A stretch of DNA of 58,479 nucleotides, from the NCBI RefSeq assembly GCF_018494065.1, contig NZ_JABBFR010000019.1:1-58479 (forward strand), read 5' to 3'. Below are positions 8,967 to 17,708 of this stretch, in pieces. The stretch is from Rosenbergiella gaditana (lineage in GTDB: Bacteria > Pseudomonadota > Gammaproteobacteria > Enterobacterales > Enterobacteriaceae). Position numbers and translations under genes: made by a program. The notes under the pieces are model-generated. The model was not told the DNA's origin and did not search any database. It saw only the letters and a program-made list of their open reading frames with translations. Positions within the stretch are counted from its first letter, which is position 1; every line of letters starts with the position of its first letter.

Positions 8967-10631
8967 ATGAGTGAGGCTGAAGCCCGCCCAACCAACTTTA
9001 TTCGTCAGATCATTGATGAAGATCTGGCGAGTGGTAAACATAACCAGGTTTATACTCGTTTCCCGCCTGAACCCAATGGTTACCTACATATTGGCCATGC
9101 GAAGTCTATTTGCTTAAATTTCGGTATCGCTCAAGATTATCAAGGGCAGTGCAATTTACGCTTCGATGATACCAATCCGGTTAAAGAAGACGTGGAATTT
9201 ATCGAGTCAATTCAGCGCGATGTCGAGTGGCTAGGATTTACTTGGCAGGGCGAACCTCGCTACTCCTCTGACTATTTCGATCGCCTTTATGGCTACGCGG
9301 TAGAGCTTATCAATAAAGGCTTGGCCTATGTTGATGAGTTAACGCCTGAACAAATTCGTGAATATCGTGGTTCACTCACTTCGCCAGGTAAAAATAGCCC
9401 TTATCGTGATCGCAGTGTTGAGGAGAACTTGGCGCTGTTCGAAAAAATGCGTGCGGGTGGATTTGCAGAAGGAACGGCCTGCCTTCGCGCTAAAATTGAT
9501 ATGGCTTCAAACTTTATCGTAATGCGTGATCCGGTCATTTATCGTATTAAATTTGCCGAACATCACCAAACGGGTAACAAGTGGTGCATCTACCCGATGT
9601 ATGATTTCACCCATTGCATCTCTGATGCGATTGAAGGGATTACGCATTCACTTTGTACCCTAGAGTTCCAAGATAACCGTCGTCTTTACGATTGGGTATT
9701 GGATAATATCTCTATTGAAGCCCGTCCTCGACAATACGAATTTTCTCGTCTTAACCTCGAATATGCAGTGATGTCCAAGCGTAAGCTGACGCAACTGGTT
9801 TCCGAAAAAGTGGTTGAGGGGTGGGATGACCCTCGTATGTTGACAGTTTCTGGTTTGCGCCGCCGTGGTTTCACTGCCGCTTCTTTACGCGAATTCTGTC
9901 GACGTATCGGTGTCACTAAACAAGATAATATTGTAGAAATGGCTTCTTTAGAATCTTGTATTCGCGACGATTTGAATGAAAATGCTCCTAGAGCAATGGC
10001 TGTGTTGGATCCGGTAAAAATGGTTATTGATAATTTACCCGAGGATTACCAACAGACCTTAACGGTTTCTGAGCACCCGAACCGTTCAGATATGGGGTCA
10101 CGCGAAGTGACTTTTAGCCGTGAAATTTGGATTGACCGCGCAGATTTTCGTGAAGAAGCGAACAAACACTATAAGCGATTGGTACTGGGCAAAGAAGTCC
10201 GTTTACGTAATGCTTATGTGGTGAAAGCCGAACGTATCGAAAAGGATGAGCAAGGTGAAATCACCGTTATCCATTGCACCTGTGATCGGGATACGTTAGG
10301 AAAAGATCCTGCAGATGGACGCAAAGTAAAAGGCGTCATTCATTGGGTCTCGGCAGCGACCGGTCTCCCAGCAGAGTTTCGACTTTACGATCGCTTATTC
10401 AGCGTACCAAATCCTGCCGCTGAAGATGATTTCCTCACGGCGATCAATCCAGATTCATTAACTATTCGCCAAGGTTTTGTGGAACAAAGCTTAGCGACCG
10501 CCCAGGCGAGTAAGCCTTATCAATTTGAACGAGAAGGCTATTTCTGCGCAGATAGCAAATATTCTCGTCCAGATAATCTGGTATTTAACCGCACAGTCGG
10601 ATTACGAGATACCTGGCAGAAAGCAGTCTAA
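8967..10631 (+). CDS. glnS: Glutaminyl-tRNA synthetase
   Basis: Charges tRNA-Gln with glutamine in the cytoplasm, including the tRNA-Gln at the start of this window. The 554-residue class I synthetase matches E. coli GlnS in length. The HIGH signature is at residues 41-44 in a [15 protein letters not shown] context, and the KMSKS-type loop is VMSKRKL near residue 268. The C-terminal beta-barrel anticodon-binding region (about 340-550) is complete. Start 8967 has a GAGG ribosome site upstream. No obvious U-rich terminator follows; an imperfect stem lies at about 10635-10675. Confidence 0.97.
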   Translation: MSEAEARPTNFIRQIIDEDLASGKHNQVYTRFPPEPNGYLHIGHAKSICLNFGIAQDYQGQCNLRFDDTNPVKEDVEFIESIQRDVEWLGFTWQGEPRYSSDYFDRLYGYAVELINKGLAYVDELTPEQIREYRGSLTSPGKNSPYRDRSVEENLALFEKMRAGGFAEGTACLRAKIDMASNFIVMRDPVIYRIKFAEHHQTGNKWCIYPMYDFTHCISDAIEGITHSLCTLEFQDNRRLYDWVLDNISIEARPRQYEFSRLNLEYAVMSKRKLTQLVSEKVVEGWDDPRMLTVSGLRRRGFTAASLREFCRRIGVTKQDNIVEMASLESCIRDDLNENAPRAMAVLDPVKMVIDNLPEDYQQTLTVSEHPNRSDMGSREVTFSREIWIDRADFREEANKHYKRLVLGKEVRLRNAYVVKAERIEKDEQGEITVIHCTCDRDTLGKDPADGRKVKGVIHWVSAATGLPAEFRLYDRLFSVPNPAAEDDFLTAINPDSLTIRQGFVEQSLATAQASKPYQFEREGYFCADSKYSRPDNLVFNRTVGLRDTWQKAV

Positions 10632-10889
10632 TTCTACTAAGTAGTAGGGCACTCGTTTGAGTGTCTTACTGCTAAATCCTTCCTTTGATGTTCCATCTTT
10701 CTTTCAATTCGTAAAATCCACAGCGATATTCATCACTCACTCTCAATTTATCTTTTTTCGACTTTTTAATCTTATCTTAATCATCCACGAGTAAAAGGGG
10801 GTATTGAGCTATGGTTTAAGCGTTTTTTGCTAAAAAATAATGAGCAAAATGATTGCACGCCAATTGGCGTTCAGTGGGGCGAGTGAATA

Positions 10890-11840
10890 ATGATAAATAC
10901 TGTATTAGCCGGATTTGAAAAATTATGCCGTTATAAAGACTTCTACTTTGGTATGAAGCCAGAAGCTCTGCAATTTTATCAATTAGGAGAAGGGTATTTA
11001 GCGATATTCTCACATTTATACCGTCAGACGGGCAAGGGCCATTACTTGCACCGCTCACTCAGTGATCCCTTAATCCATTCCCCTATAAGGGGTTGTGCTC
11101 AACGGCTAGAAAAAAATGCGCGGAGCGGGCAGGAGGCTTTAGAGCGTAAGGAATTGACAGCAGTGTTGGCGGCTATTGGGCAACAGATTATGCTGGCTAC
11201 CGCCACCATAGCTTCCTGTGAAGAGGGGCTCTACCTTGCCGCGACGCTTTATAATAAAGCGCAGAGTTTCGATACTTATCGTACTTTTGTCGACAAAGAT
11301 CTGGAACTATCAGCAAGACTTCACGAATGGTTTGACGAAGCGGTTACCCTGGCAACATTACTGATCGCCTGTGATAAACACGTGACAAGCCAAGGCTTTG
11401 TAGGACAAAAATTTAGCGATTACCAGCGCTACCGTCTAGTGCTGAATAGGCTTTATGTGATGATTAATCAAGGGTTCTACCTTCTTGACAACGCGGCCGT
11501 AGAAATCACTGCTTTTCTGACGACGCTGCACCAAAGTCACCTCAGCCAGCGCTGGATGATGACTCATCAAGAGAAGTTATCTTTTTTCGAACAGCATCAG
11601 CGGGATATCACGCAATATATATTTATTGAGGCTAATGAAGGGGGGGATTACTGTTACCATTTAGAGAGCGGTCAACTTGTCCCATCTCCAGATGCTATTC
11701 AGCCGAATATAGGTGAAGCCGAGCTAGCCTTCGCTCGTCAACTCCACGCTGACTCATCAGCTCAATATTTAAGAGATAGCGTAAGAAAGCGGATGCCGTT
11801 AAAAGGGGGTAAAGAACCTATCGCGGTAATGGAGTCATAA
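10890..11840 (+). CDS. Unrecognised 316-residue cytoplasmic protein
   Basis: I do not recognise this protein. It has no signal peptide and no clear membrane segment. It looks mostly helical, with many Leu, Gln and His residues, five scattered cysteines (Cys13, Cys69, Cys113 and later) and a basic C-terminal tail. It lies between glnS and the convergent fur, where E. coli carries chiP-chiQ, so it is an accessory insertion or lineage-specific gene. The start ATG follows a GGGGCGAG stretch that could act as a weak ribosome site. The 258-base gap upstream is AT-rich in its second half and could carry its own promoter. The ORF is intact, uses ordinary codons and is likely expressed. No function is proposed. 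Confidence 0.7.
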   Translation: MINTVLAGFEKLCRYKDFYFGMKPEALQFYQLGEGYLAIFSHLYRQTGKGHYLHRSLSDPLIHSPIRGCAQRLEKNARSGQEALERKELTAVLAAIGQQIMLATATIASCEEGLYLAATLYNKAQSFDTYRTFVDKDLELSARLHEWFDEAVTLATLLIACDKHVTSQGFVGQKFSDYQRYRLVLNRLYVMINQGFYLLDNAAVEITAFLTTLHQSHLSQRWMMTHQEKLSFFEQHQRDITQYIFIEANEGGDYCYHLESGQLVPSPDAIQPNIGEAELAFARQLHADSSAQYLRDSVRKRMPLKGGKEPIAVMES

Positions 11841-11849
11841 AGACAAATA

Positions 11850-11899
11850 AAAAACTGCACCTTACTTCGTTGAGTGTCCAACTTTTTGGGTGCAGTTCA
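11850..11899 (-). terminator. fur terminator built from an IS150-type end-like inverted repeat
   Basis: On the reverse strand a TGAACTGCACCC arm, then AAAAAGTTGGACA, and after a short centre a GGTGCAGTT arm followed by a run of T. The arms pair over about nine bases, so it works as a terminator for fur. The left arm with the AAAAAGTTGGACA motif strongly resembles the terminal repeats of IS3-family, IS150-group insertion sequences, suggesting a roughly 50-base non-coding remnant or miniature element. The function is seen in the sequence; the origin is inferred. Confidence 0.6.
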
Positions 11900-11927
11900 T
11901 AAGGTGGGGTTTTTTAAGCTCTTTAAC

Positions 11928-12374
11928 TTAGTGTTCTTCGTGCAGCGTGTCGTCTTTACGACAGTCGCCAGCGGTACAGTGGCCGTAGAGGTATAAGCTG
12001 TGGTTAGTCAGTTTGATACCAAAGCGCTTTGCGATATCGCGTTGACGAGTCTCAATAAATTCGTCGGAAAACTCAATGACACGACCACAGTCTAAGCAGA
12101 TCAGATGATCGTGATGCTGTTGCTGTGTCAATTCGAAAACTGATTTTCCACCTTCGAAATTATGGCGGGTAACGATGCCTGCATCGTCAAATTGGTTCAA
12201 TACGCGATAAACTGTCGCTAAACCAATCTCTTCACCCATATCAATAAGCCGCTTATACAAATCTTCCGCACTGACGTGGTGACATTCTGGTTCCTGAAGC
12301 ACTTCCAAAATTTTTAATCTTGGTAGCGTGACCTTCAGTCCAGCTTTTTTCAGTGCAGAGTTGTTATCAGTCAT
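11928..12374 (-). CDS. fur: Ferric uptake regulator Fur
   Basis: The iron-responsive dimeric repressor of iron uptake genes. The 148-residue protein matches E. coli Fur in length: a winged-helix DNA-binding domain at residues 1-83 (GLKVTLPRLKILEVL, GLATVYRVLNQF) and a C-terminal dimerisation and metal domain with the HHDHLICLDCG motif, whose cysteines bind structural zinc, and a late C-x4-C pair (HCTAGDC). It lies downstream of fldA, and its ATG overlaps the stop codon of a short leader ORF (12371-12409), as with E. coli uof-fur. Confidence 0.98.
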   Translation of the reverse strand: MTDNNSALKKAGLKVTLPRLKILEVLQEPECHHVSAEDLYKRLIDMGEEIGLATVYRVLNQFDDAGIVTRHNFEGGKSVFELTQQQHHDHLICLDCGRVIEFSDEFIETRQRDIAKRFGIKLTNHSLYLYGHCTAGDCRKDDTLHEEH

Positions 12375-12409
12375 GCAGTATTGTCCTGTTGCTTTATTAA
12401 AAGGGACAT
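12371..12409 (-). CDS. uof: Short leader peptide coupled to fur (uof-like)
   Basis: A 12-codon ORF (MSLLIKQQDNTA) starts 7 bases after a GGGG ribosome site and ends in TGA overlapping the fur ATG (ATGA). E. coli uof sits in the same place, overlaps fur in the same way, and its translation is required for fur translation and is blocked by the sRNA RyhB. This copy is shorter than the 28-codon E. coli uof unless a non-ATG start lies upstream; the frame stays open about 20 codons further without an ATG or GTG. The symbol is by position only. Confidence 0.55.
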   Translation of the reverse strand: MSLLIKQQDNTA

Positions 12410-12472
12410 TGAGAAGCCCCTTTTATATTTAAATTCGCCTATTACGGTAACACATTTGGTAGAAAAACCCCA

Positions 12473-13003
12473 TCAAGCATTAAGGATTTCTTTTAACTGC
12501 ATTTCATCAGTAATTTGCTGCACCCAGCTCGTTACACGTTCAGTTGTGAGTTCAGGCTGACGGTCTTCATCGATCGCTAGGCCTAAGAAATGTTTATCAT
12601 CCGCCAAGCCTTTAGACTCTTCAAAATGGTAACCCTCAGTCGGCCAGTGCCCAACAATAACCGCACCTTTAGGCTCAATAAAATCGCGAATAGTCCCTAA
12701 GGCATCACAAAAATATTCCGAGTAATCTTCTTGGTCACCGCAGCCGAAGAGGGCGACTAACTTACCTGCGAAATCAATCTCTTCAAGCGTTGGGAAAAAG
12801 TCATCCCAATCACATTGCGCTTCACCGTAATACCAAGTAGGGATACCGAGCAAGAGGATATCATAAGCTTCAAGGTCCTCTTTGGCACATTTAGCAATAT
12901 CATGAACGTCAGCAACTTCTTTACCTAGCTGCTTCTGGATCATTTTTGAGATATTTTCAGTGTTGCCGGTATCACTACCGAAAAAGATGCCTACGATTGC
13001 CAT
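12473..13003 (-). CDS. fldA: Flavodoxin 1
   Basis: A small FMN electron carrier used by radical SAM enzymes, methionine synthase reactivation and pyruvate formate-lyase activation. The 176-residue protein is nearly identical in layout to E. coli FldA: the phosphate-binding loop SDTGNTE near residues 10-16, the isoalloxazine-stacking regions PTWYYGEAQ (Trp57) and GCGDQEDYSEYF (Tyr94), and an acidic surface. It is transcribed toward fur, with 98 bases between them. A Fur-box-like sequence lies 41 bases upstream of its start. Confidence 0.98.
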   Translation of the reverse strand: MAIVGIFFGSDTGNTENISKMIQKQLGKEVADVHDIAKCAKEDLEAYDILLLGIPTWYYGEAQCDWDDFFPTLEEIDFAGKLVALFGCGDQEDYSEYFCDALGTIRDFIEPKGAVIVGHWPTEGYHFEESKGLADDKHFLGLAIDEDRQPELTTERVTSWVQQITDEMQLKEILNA

Positions 13004-13043
13004 GGGGAGCTTTACCTCTTGAATCTATGTTCTAAATAGAGTG

Positions 13044-13062
13044 AATAATGATTGTCATGATG
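13044..13062. promoter_or_regulatory. Candidate Fur box upstream of fldA
   Basis: The 19-base stretch starting AATAATGATTGTCAT matches 14 of 19 positions of the Fur consensus GATAATGATAATCATTATC by hand count. It lies 41-59 bases upstream of fldA. A TATCAT hexamer on the reverse strand overlaps its edge and could be a -10 box, so iron-dependent control of fldA and cotranscribed fur is plausible. Confidence 0.5.
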
Positions 13063-13123
13063 ATAGCAGACCTGAAAATCTTGCGGAACTTGTAAAGTTT
13101 ACAGATTTATCCGTGAGTGCGTA

Positions 13124-13405
13124 TTAATCACTGCTAAGTGCGAGTTGTGAAGCGATCATCGTCTCGATTAATTCACTTCGGCTCATATTGTGTTGGTCTG
13201 CTAGCGTATTCAATGCTTCGACGATTTCACTGGGCATCTTCAGTTCAACACGCTGTAGGCCCTTATCTTTATCTCGTCTTAACTGATTACGCTTATTAAT
13301 ACGTAACTGCTCATCGCGTGTTAAAGGACTCGTCTTCGGGCGGCCAGGTCGGCGCTCTTCTGCAAACAAGTCTAGCGTCGTTCGATCAGTGTGTTCTTTT
13401 GCCAT
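13124..13405 (-). CDS. ybfE: YbfE-family small DNA-binding-type protein
   Basis: A 93-residue basic protein similar to E. coli YbfE, called LexA-regulated in E. coli. It has an N-terminal RPGRPKTSPLTRDEQLRINK stretch with an AT-hook-like RPGRPK core, and a C-terminal ribbon-helix-helix-like part (RVELKMPSEIVEALNTLAD, MSRSELIETMI) suggesting a dimeric DNA-binding fold. It lies between ybfF and fldA on the same strand, the conserved enterobacterial order. I searched the 147 bases upstream for a CTG-N10-CAG LexA box and found none, so SOS control is not supported here. Confidence 0.9.
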   Translation of the reverse strand: MAKEHTDRTTLDLFAEERRPGRPKTSPLTRDEQLRINKRNQLRRDKDKGLQRVELKMPSEIVEALNTLADQHNMSRSELIETMIASQLALSSD

Positions 13406-13552
13406 GATGAGAAAATGAGTACCTGCAGGACGTCTTAGGGTTAAGCCTATGCTGCATCATGAAATAGGTCGTTGATGCCTGCTAAAAATGAGCGCGCAAT
13501 AATACTCTACCGCACCGTACAGCGCCATCGAAAATCGTCACTGAACGATTTT

Positions 13553-14323
13553 TTATCCTGTGATAGATAAAAAACGGTTTACTGCGCGTTGTACCGCTTG
13601 CGGTTTTTCGGCATGAACCCAGTGACCCGCACCGGCAATAACATAGGCTTTCGCTTGGGGAAATTGCGCGAGCAGAAGCGCTTGATAGCACGCATCAAGA
13701 TAGGTTGAATTTTTGCCGCGAATAAACAGTACTGGTCCATGCCACTCAGGCAGTGTCTCCCAGTCTGAAATCGTGGTGTAGTTGTTCCAAAGCGCCGAGA
13801 TGGCAAAACGCCACTCGCCATGATGAAAAGATTTTAAGAGAAATTGAATAACGTCTGCTTCATCAAGAGTACGTTCCATGATGCTTTTTGCCTCGCGTCG
13901 GTCGCTAACTCCGGCTTGAGTGACCGCTTCCATGGCGGCAAACATACTATCGTGGCGACGGGTCGTGTAATGAACTGGGGCAATATCAATAATGACCAGC
14001 TGTTTGATGCGAGAGGGGAAGAGAGCCGTCATGGCCATGGCAATTTTACCGCCCATGGAATGCCCGATAACAATAACGTCCGAAAGGTGATGTGAGTCGA
14101 GCGTATCAAACATATCTTGCGCCATTGCTGCATAATCCATCTGCTCGCTACGCGGCGATAATCCGTGATTACGTACATCGACTTGTAGGACAGTATGAGT
14201 TTGACGGAGGTCACGGGCAAGGATCCCGAGATTATCTAAACTTCCAAATAAGCCATGAATAAGAAGTATTGCGGGTTGATTGCTGGCAAATTGTGCAGAA
14301 TGCAGGCGGTTATTTAAAATCAT
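13553..14323 (-). CDS. ybfF: Esterase YbfF (alpha/beta hydrolase)
   Basis: A 256-residue alpha/beta hydrolase. Catalytic serine lies in the GHSMGG nucleophile elbow, the oxyanion segment is LIHGLFGSLDNLG, and the catalytic histidine is in AGHWVHAEKP near the C-terminus. E. coli YbfF hydrolyses acyl-CoA and short esters; the physiological substrate is not established. It is divergent from seqA. A stem with AAAATCGT/ACGATTTT arms at 13531-13552 follows the stop and could act as a weak terminator. Confidence 0.94.
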   Translation of the reverse strand: MILNNRLHSAQFASNQPAILLIHGLFGSLDNLGILARDLRQTHTVLQVDVRNHGLSPRSEQMDYAAMAQDMFDTLDSHHLSDVIVIGHSMGGKIAMAMTALFPSRIKQLVIIDIAPVHYTTRRHDSMFAAMEAVTQAGVSDRREAKSIMERTLDEADVIQFLLKSFHHGEWRFAISALWNNYTTISDWETLPEWHGPVLFIRGKNSTYLDACYQALLLAQFPQAKAYVIAGAGHWVHAEKPQAVQRAVNRFLSITG

Positions 14324-14544
14324 CGTTAAAGATCTTACTGCTAATAGGGTAAGTTAAGGTATCATGAAATTTACCTTGAAGCTTATTTACCGAAAGCTTA
14401 AGGCATTATCTGAGTTTTGGCGGGAAACAGGTTAAAACTGTTGGTTAACGCCAGTTTAAATTTATAATCGCACCGACTTAGGTCCTACGAATTGTTTCTC
14501 TCATTCATTTGGCTTAAGTCTCAAATATTTTTGCACGGACTACA

Positions 14545-15087
14545 ATGAAAACGATTGAAATAGATGACGACCTATATCGCTTTATCGCCAGCCATACACA
14601 GCATATTGGTGAGAGCGCGTCTGAGATTTTACGCAGAATGTTAAAAGTCACTGACCAAGCGTTGCAGGAAGCAGACACCGCAGCCATTACTTCTGAGGCG
14701 TTATCTAAGGCAAAAGCGTCAAATGATAAGAAGCCTTCTGATCGTGTTCGTGCCGTGCGTGAGTTACTGCTCTCCGATGTGTACGCCGAGCAAAAGCGTG
14801 CGGTAAATCGGTTTATGTTAATTCTGTCAACGCTTTATCAGCTGGATGCGGAGGCTTTTTCTCAAGCAACGCAATCCATGCAAGGGCGGACTCGTCTCTA
14901 TTTTGCAGGCGATGAATTGACGTTATTACAAAGTGGCAACCACACCAAGCCTAAGCATATTTCTGGCACTCCCTATTGGGTTATCACAAATACTAATACT
15001 GGCCGTAAATGCAGTATGGTTGAACATATTATGCAAACAATGAAGTTACCGCAGGAACTGACAGATAAGGTTTGCGGAACGCTATAA
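14545..15087 (+). CDS. seqA: SeqA, negative modulator of replication initiation
   Basis: Binds clusters of hemimethylated GATC sites, sequesters oriC after initiation and organises newly replicated DNA. The 180-residue protein has the N-terminal oligomerisation domain ([24 protein letters not shown]) and the C-terminal GATC-binding domain (about residues 70-180) with the conserved [16 protein letters not shown] and [12 protein letters not shown] segments. It is upstream of pgm with 28 bases between, the conserved seqA-pgm operon. The 221-base gap to divergent ybfF should hold its promoter, which I cannot place confidently. Confidence 0.98.
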   Translation: MKTIEIDDDLYRFIASHTQHIGESASEILRRMLKVTDQALQEADTAAITSEALSKAKASNDKKPSDRVRAVRELLLSDVYAEQKRAVNRFMLILSTLYQLDAEAFSQATQSMQGRTRLYFAGDELTLLQSGNHTKPKHISGTPYWVITNTNTGRKCSMVEHIMQTMKLPQELTDKVCGTL

Positions 15088-15115
15088 AATTATAACTTGT
15101 ACCGGAGAAGTACTC

Positions 15116-16756
15116 ATGGCAACTCACCCTAGAGCAGGGCAACCCGCTGGGCAAAACGATCTTATCAACGTGGCGCAGTTGACGGCTCAATATTATGTAT
15201 TGACGCCAGATGTATCCAATACGGAACACGCTGTAAAGTTTGGTACCTCCGGGCATCGCGGCAGCGCTACACGTCAGAGTTTTAACGAAGCTCATATCTT
15301 GGCGATTGCCCAAGCAATTGCCGAAGAGCGCCAGAAGCAAGGGATTACAGGCCCTTGCTATGTGGGTAAAGATACTCACGCGCTTTCAGAGCCCGCCATG
15401 ATTTCGGTACTTGAAGTGCTTTTAGCAAATGGCGTTGAAGTGATTATCCAAACCGATAACGGCTATACGCCAACCCCTGCTATCTCTAATGCTATCTTGG
15501 AACACAACAAACAATCTGGCCCTCAGGCCGATGGGATTGTGATTACGCCTTCGCATAATCCTCCAGAAGACGGGGGGATTAAATATAACCCGCCTAATGG
15601 TGGACCTGCCGATACCAATATCACTAAAGTGGTTGAAGACCGAGCTAATGCATTAATCCAACAGGGCTTGGAAGGTGTTAAGCGTCTTTCAATTACTGAG
15701 GTCAATGCCAGTTCACTGCTTAAGCAAGTTGACCTTATTCAGCCTTATGTTGAAGGACTTGCAGAGGTCATTGATTTTGCTGCAATCAAGAAAGCGGGTC
15801 TCCATCTTGGTGTGGACCCACTCGGCGGCAGTGGTATTGAGTATTGGAAACGTATTGCCGAGCATTACCAGTTAGATATCACTCTGGTGAACGACCACGT
15901 TGACCAAACATTCCGCTTTATGCATTTAGATAAAGATGGCGCAGTGCGTATGGACTGCTCTTCAGAGTGTGCGATGGCGGGATTATTGGCATATCGCGAG
16001 CAATTTGACCTGGCTTTTGGTAACGATCCCGATTACGACCGTCATGGTATTGTTACGCCTGCGGGATTAATGAATCCTAACCACTACTTGGCCGTAGCGA
16101 TTAATTATCTCTTCCAACATCGTCCACAATGGGGACAAAATGTTGCTGTCGGTAAAACATTAGTTTCCAGTGCGATGATTGACCGTGTAGTGGAGAGTAT
16201 TGGCCGCAAGCTGATTGAAGTGCCGGTCGGCTTTAAGTGGTTTGTAGACGGTCTTTACGAAGGTACGCTCGGTTTTGGCGGTGAAGAGAGTGCAGGGGCA
16301 TCTTTTTTACGTTTCGACGGAACGGCTTGGTCAACGGATAAAGATGGCATCATTATGTGTCTACTTGCGGCCGAAATCACAGCGGTAACGGGGAAAAACC
16401 CACAGCAACATTATGATGAACTGGCTGAAAAGTTTGGTTCGCCGAGCTATAACCGCCTACAAGCTGCGGCGACTTCTGCGCAGAAGAGTGCGTTGTCTAA
16501 GCTCTCACCAGAGATGGTTAGCGCTGACACGCTGGCCGGTGATCCCATTATTGCTCGCCTGACTCGTGCACCGGGTAATGATGCTGCTATCGGTGGTCTA
16601 AAGGTAATGACTGAAAACGGCTGGTTTGCGGCGCGTCCTTCAGGTACAGAGGATGCTTACAAGATCTATTGTGAAAGCTTCCTTGGGGCTGAACATCGCC
16701 AACGTATTGAAAAAGAAGCAGTAGAAATTGTTAGTGAAGTTCTGAAAAACGCTTAA
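15116..16756 (+). CDS. pgm: Phosphoglucomutase
   Basis: Interconverts glucose-1-phosphate and glucose-6-phosphate, linking galactose use (the galTKM operon in this window) and UDP-glucose synthesis to glycolysis. The 546-residue alpha-D-phosphohexomutase has the phosphoserine loop [11 protein letters not shown] (Ser near 146), the Mg-binding loop DPDYDRHG, the sugar-binding GEESAG motif and the C-terminal phosphate-binding [10 protein letters not shown]. Length equals E. coli Pgm. It follows seqA closely and ends at a terminator. Confidence 0.98.
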   Translation: MATHPRAGQPAGQNDLINVAQLTAQYYVLTPDVSNTEHAVKFGTSGHRGSATRQSFNEAHILAIAQAIAEERQKQGITGPCYVGKDTHALSEPAMISVLEVLLANGVEVIIQTDNGYTPTPAISNAILEHNKQSGPQADGIVITPSHNPPEDGGIKYNPPNGGPADTNITKVVEDRANALIQQGLEGVKRLSITEVNASSLLKQVDLIQPYVEGLAEVIDFAAIKKAGLHLGVDPLGGSGIEYWKRIAEHYQLDITLVNDHVDQTFRFMHLDKDGAVRMDCSSECAMAGLLAYREQFDLAFGNDPDYDRHGIVTPAGLMNPNHYLAVAINYLFQHRPQWGQNVAVGKTLVSSAMIDRVVESIGRKLIEVPVGFKWFVDGLYEGTLGFGGEESAGASFLRFDGTAWSTDKDGIIMCLLAAEITAVTGKNPQQHYDELAEKFGSPSYNRLQAAATSAQKSALSKLSPEMVSADTLAGDPIIARLTRAPGNDAAIGGLKVMTENGWFAARPSGTEDAYKIYCESFLGAEHRQRIEKEAVEIVSEVLKNA

Positions 16757-16771
16757 TTGCTCTGCTGTGAT

Positions 16772-16797
16772 AAGGCGCCTTAATGGCGCCTTTTTTA
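16772..16797 (+). terminator. Rho-independent terminator of seqA-pgm
   Basis: AAGGCGCC, a TTAAT loop region and GGCGCC followed by TTTTTT, 15 bases past the pgm stop. Confidence 0.85.
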
Positions 16798-16876
16798 TTA
16801 TTGGCTACACTTAAACGATGCTAATTAATACTTAAGGGTAAGATTTTACCCAGTTAATTGAAAAGGATGACAATGA

Positions 16877-17698
16877 ATGCAGCTCACACTTGCCAGATTT
16901 TATTGGCCTGCTGACGCTATAGTCGACACCCTAAATTTCCCTCAGGTTTTCCAGAGCGAAGCGGGGCCTGTGAGCGTCTCCATCATTGATATTCCATTAA
17001 CTCACAAAAGTATCGATGAACTCCTTTCACCTCCTTTTCATCTAGAAAAGTGGTTCGATGGGCAGGGGTTATTTCTCGACACACTCTGTGGTGTAGTGAT
17101 CGATAACTATTATCCACCCGATCATCCTGAAAGCTCTAAAATCAGACGGCTATTTTGTTTACTCGCCGAAGAGCTAGATGTTGTGCCGGTGATCAATAAG
17201 AATGATTTGGCTGATGCGTCACAGTGGGATCATTTTGTTGAGCAGATAAGTGTTTTGCACGAGTTTAATCAACTGCTAAGTGAAGCGTTAACGACTCATA
17301 AATTAATTGAGTTCCATACGCGTTATAAAATGCAATTTTTGGCTCATTCACAACCTGCTTATCGGCAGCTCGGGCCGTTAGTCGCCAATATCAAGCATGA
17401 ACCTTCCTTATACGAGTTTGCACATCAGTATCGTCAGCATTTTATGCGTTTACTGCGCTACCCTGCGACGGTGCAGAATCACACTAATGTTGTGATGCAT
17501 CTGCAGGGGTACTTTCGTAAAAAGGTCAATGATGAGGCTCGTCAACGGCTTACCGCACTTATCCACCAATATCGATTGGGGGAAGTCTCTCTAGGTGAGG
17601 TAAAGGCAACGCTACGAACAATGCAGGCTGCCGCTCCACACGGGTGGTTAGCTCAACAACGTTATCTTTATCCTTGGTTTATTGAATACGATTTATAG
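16877..17698 (+). CDS. ybgA: YbgA-family DUF1722 protein with an atypical N-terminal half
   Basis: Residues 138-273 are a good DUF1722 domain: LIEFHTRYKMQFLAHSQPAY, LGPLVANIK, the YRQHFMRLLRYPATVQNHTN stretch and MHLQGYFRKK. This domain accompanies photolyase genes in many bacteria, and phr follows 10 bases downstream. The first 135 residues lack the cysteine-rich start of the DUF523 domain fused to DUF1722 in other bacteria, but residues 90-137 (LAEELDVVPVINKND to LHEFNQLLSE) resemble the DUF523 C-terminal end, so the N-terminal part looks diverged. E. coli YbgA (169 residues) lacks it. The start at 16877 follows AAAGGATG; an overlapping out-of-frame ATG at 16873 opens a 13-codon ORF. Biochemical role unknown. 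Confidence 0.85.
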   Translation: MQLTLARFYWPADAIVDTLNFPQVFQSEAGPVSVSIIDIPLTHKSIDELLSPPFHLEKWFDGQGLFLDTLCGVVIDNYYPPDHPESSKIRRLFCLLAEELDVVPVINKNDLADASQWDHFVEQISVLHEFNQLLSEALTTHKLIEFHTRYKMQFLAHSQPAYRQLGPLVANIKHEPSLYEFAHQYRQHFMRLLRYPATVQNHTNVVMHLQGYFRKKVNDEARQRLTALIHQYRLGEVSLGEVKATLRTMQAAAPHGWLAQQRYLYPWFIEYDL

Positions 17699-17708
17699 GC
17701 AGAATGAT

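Noticed and set aside
13406..13552. LexA box upstream of ybfE
   Set aside because: No CTG-N10-CAG match; the best is CTG-N10-TAG at about 13451.
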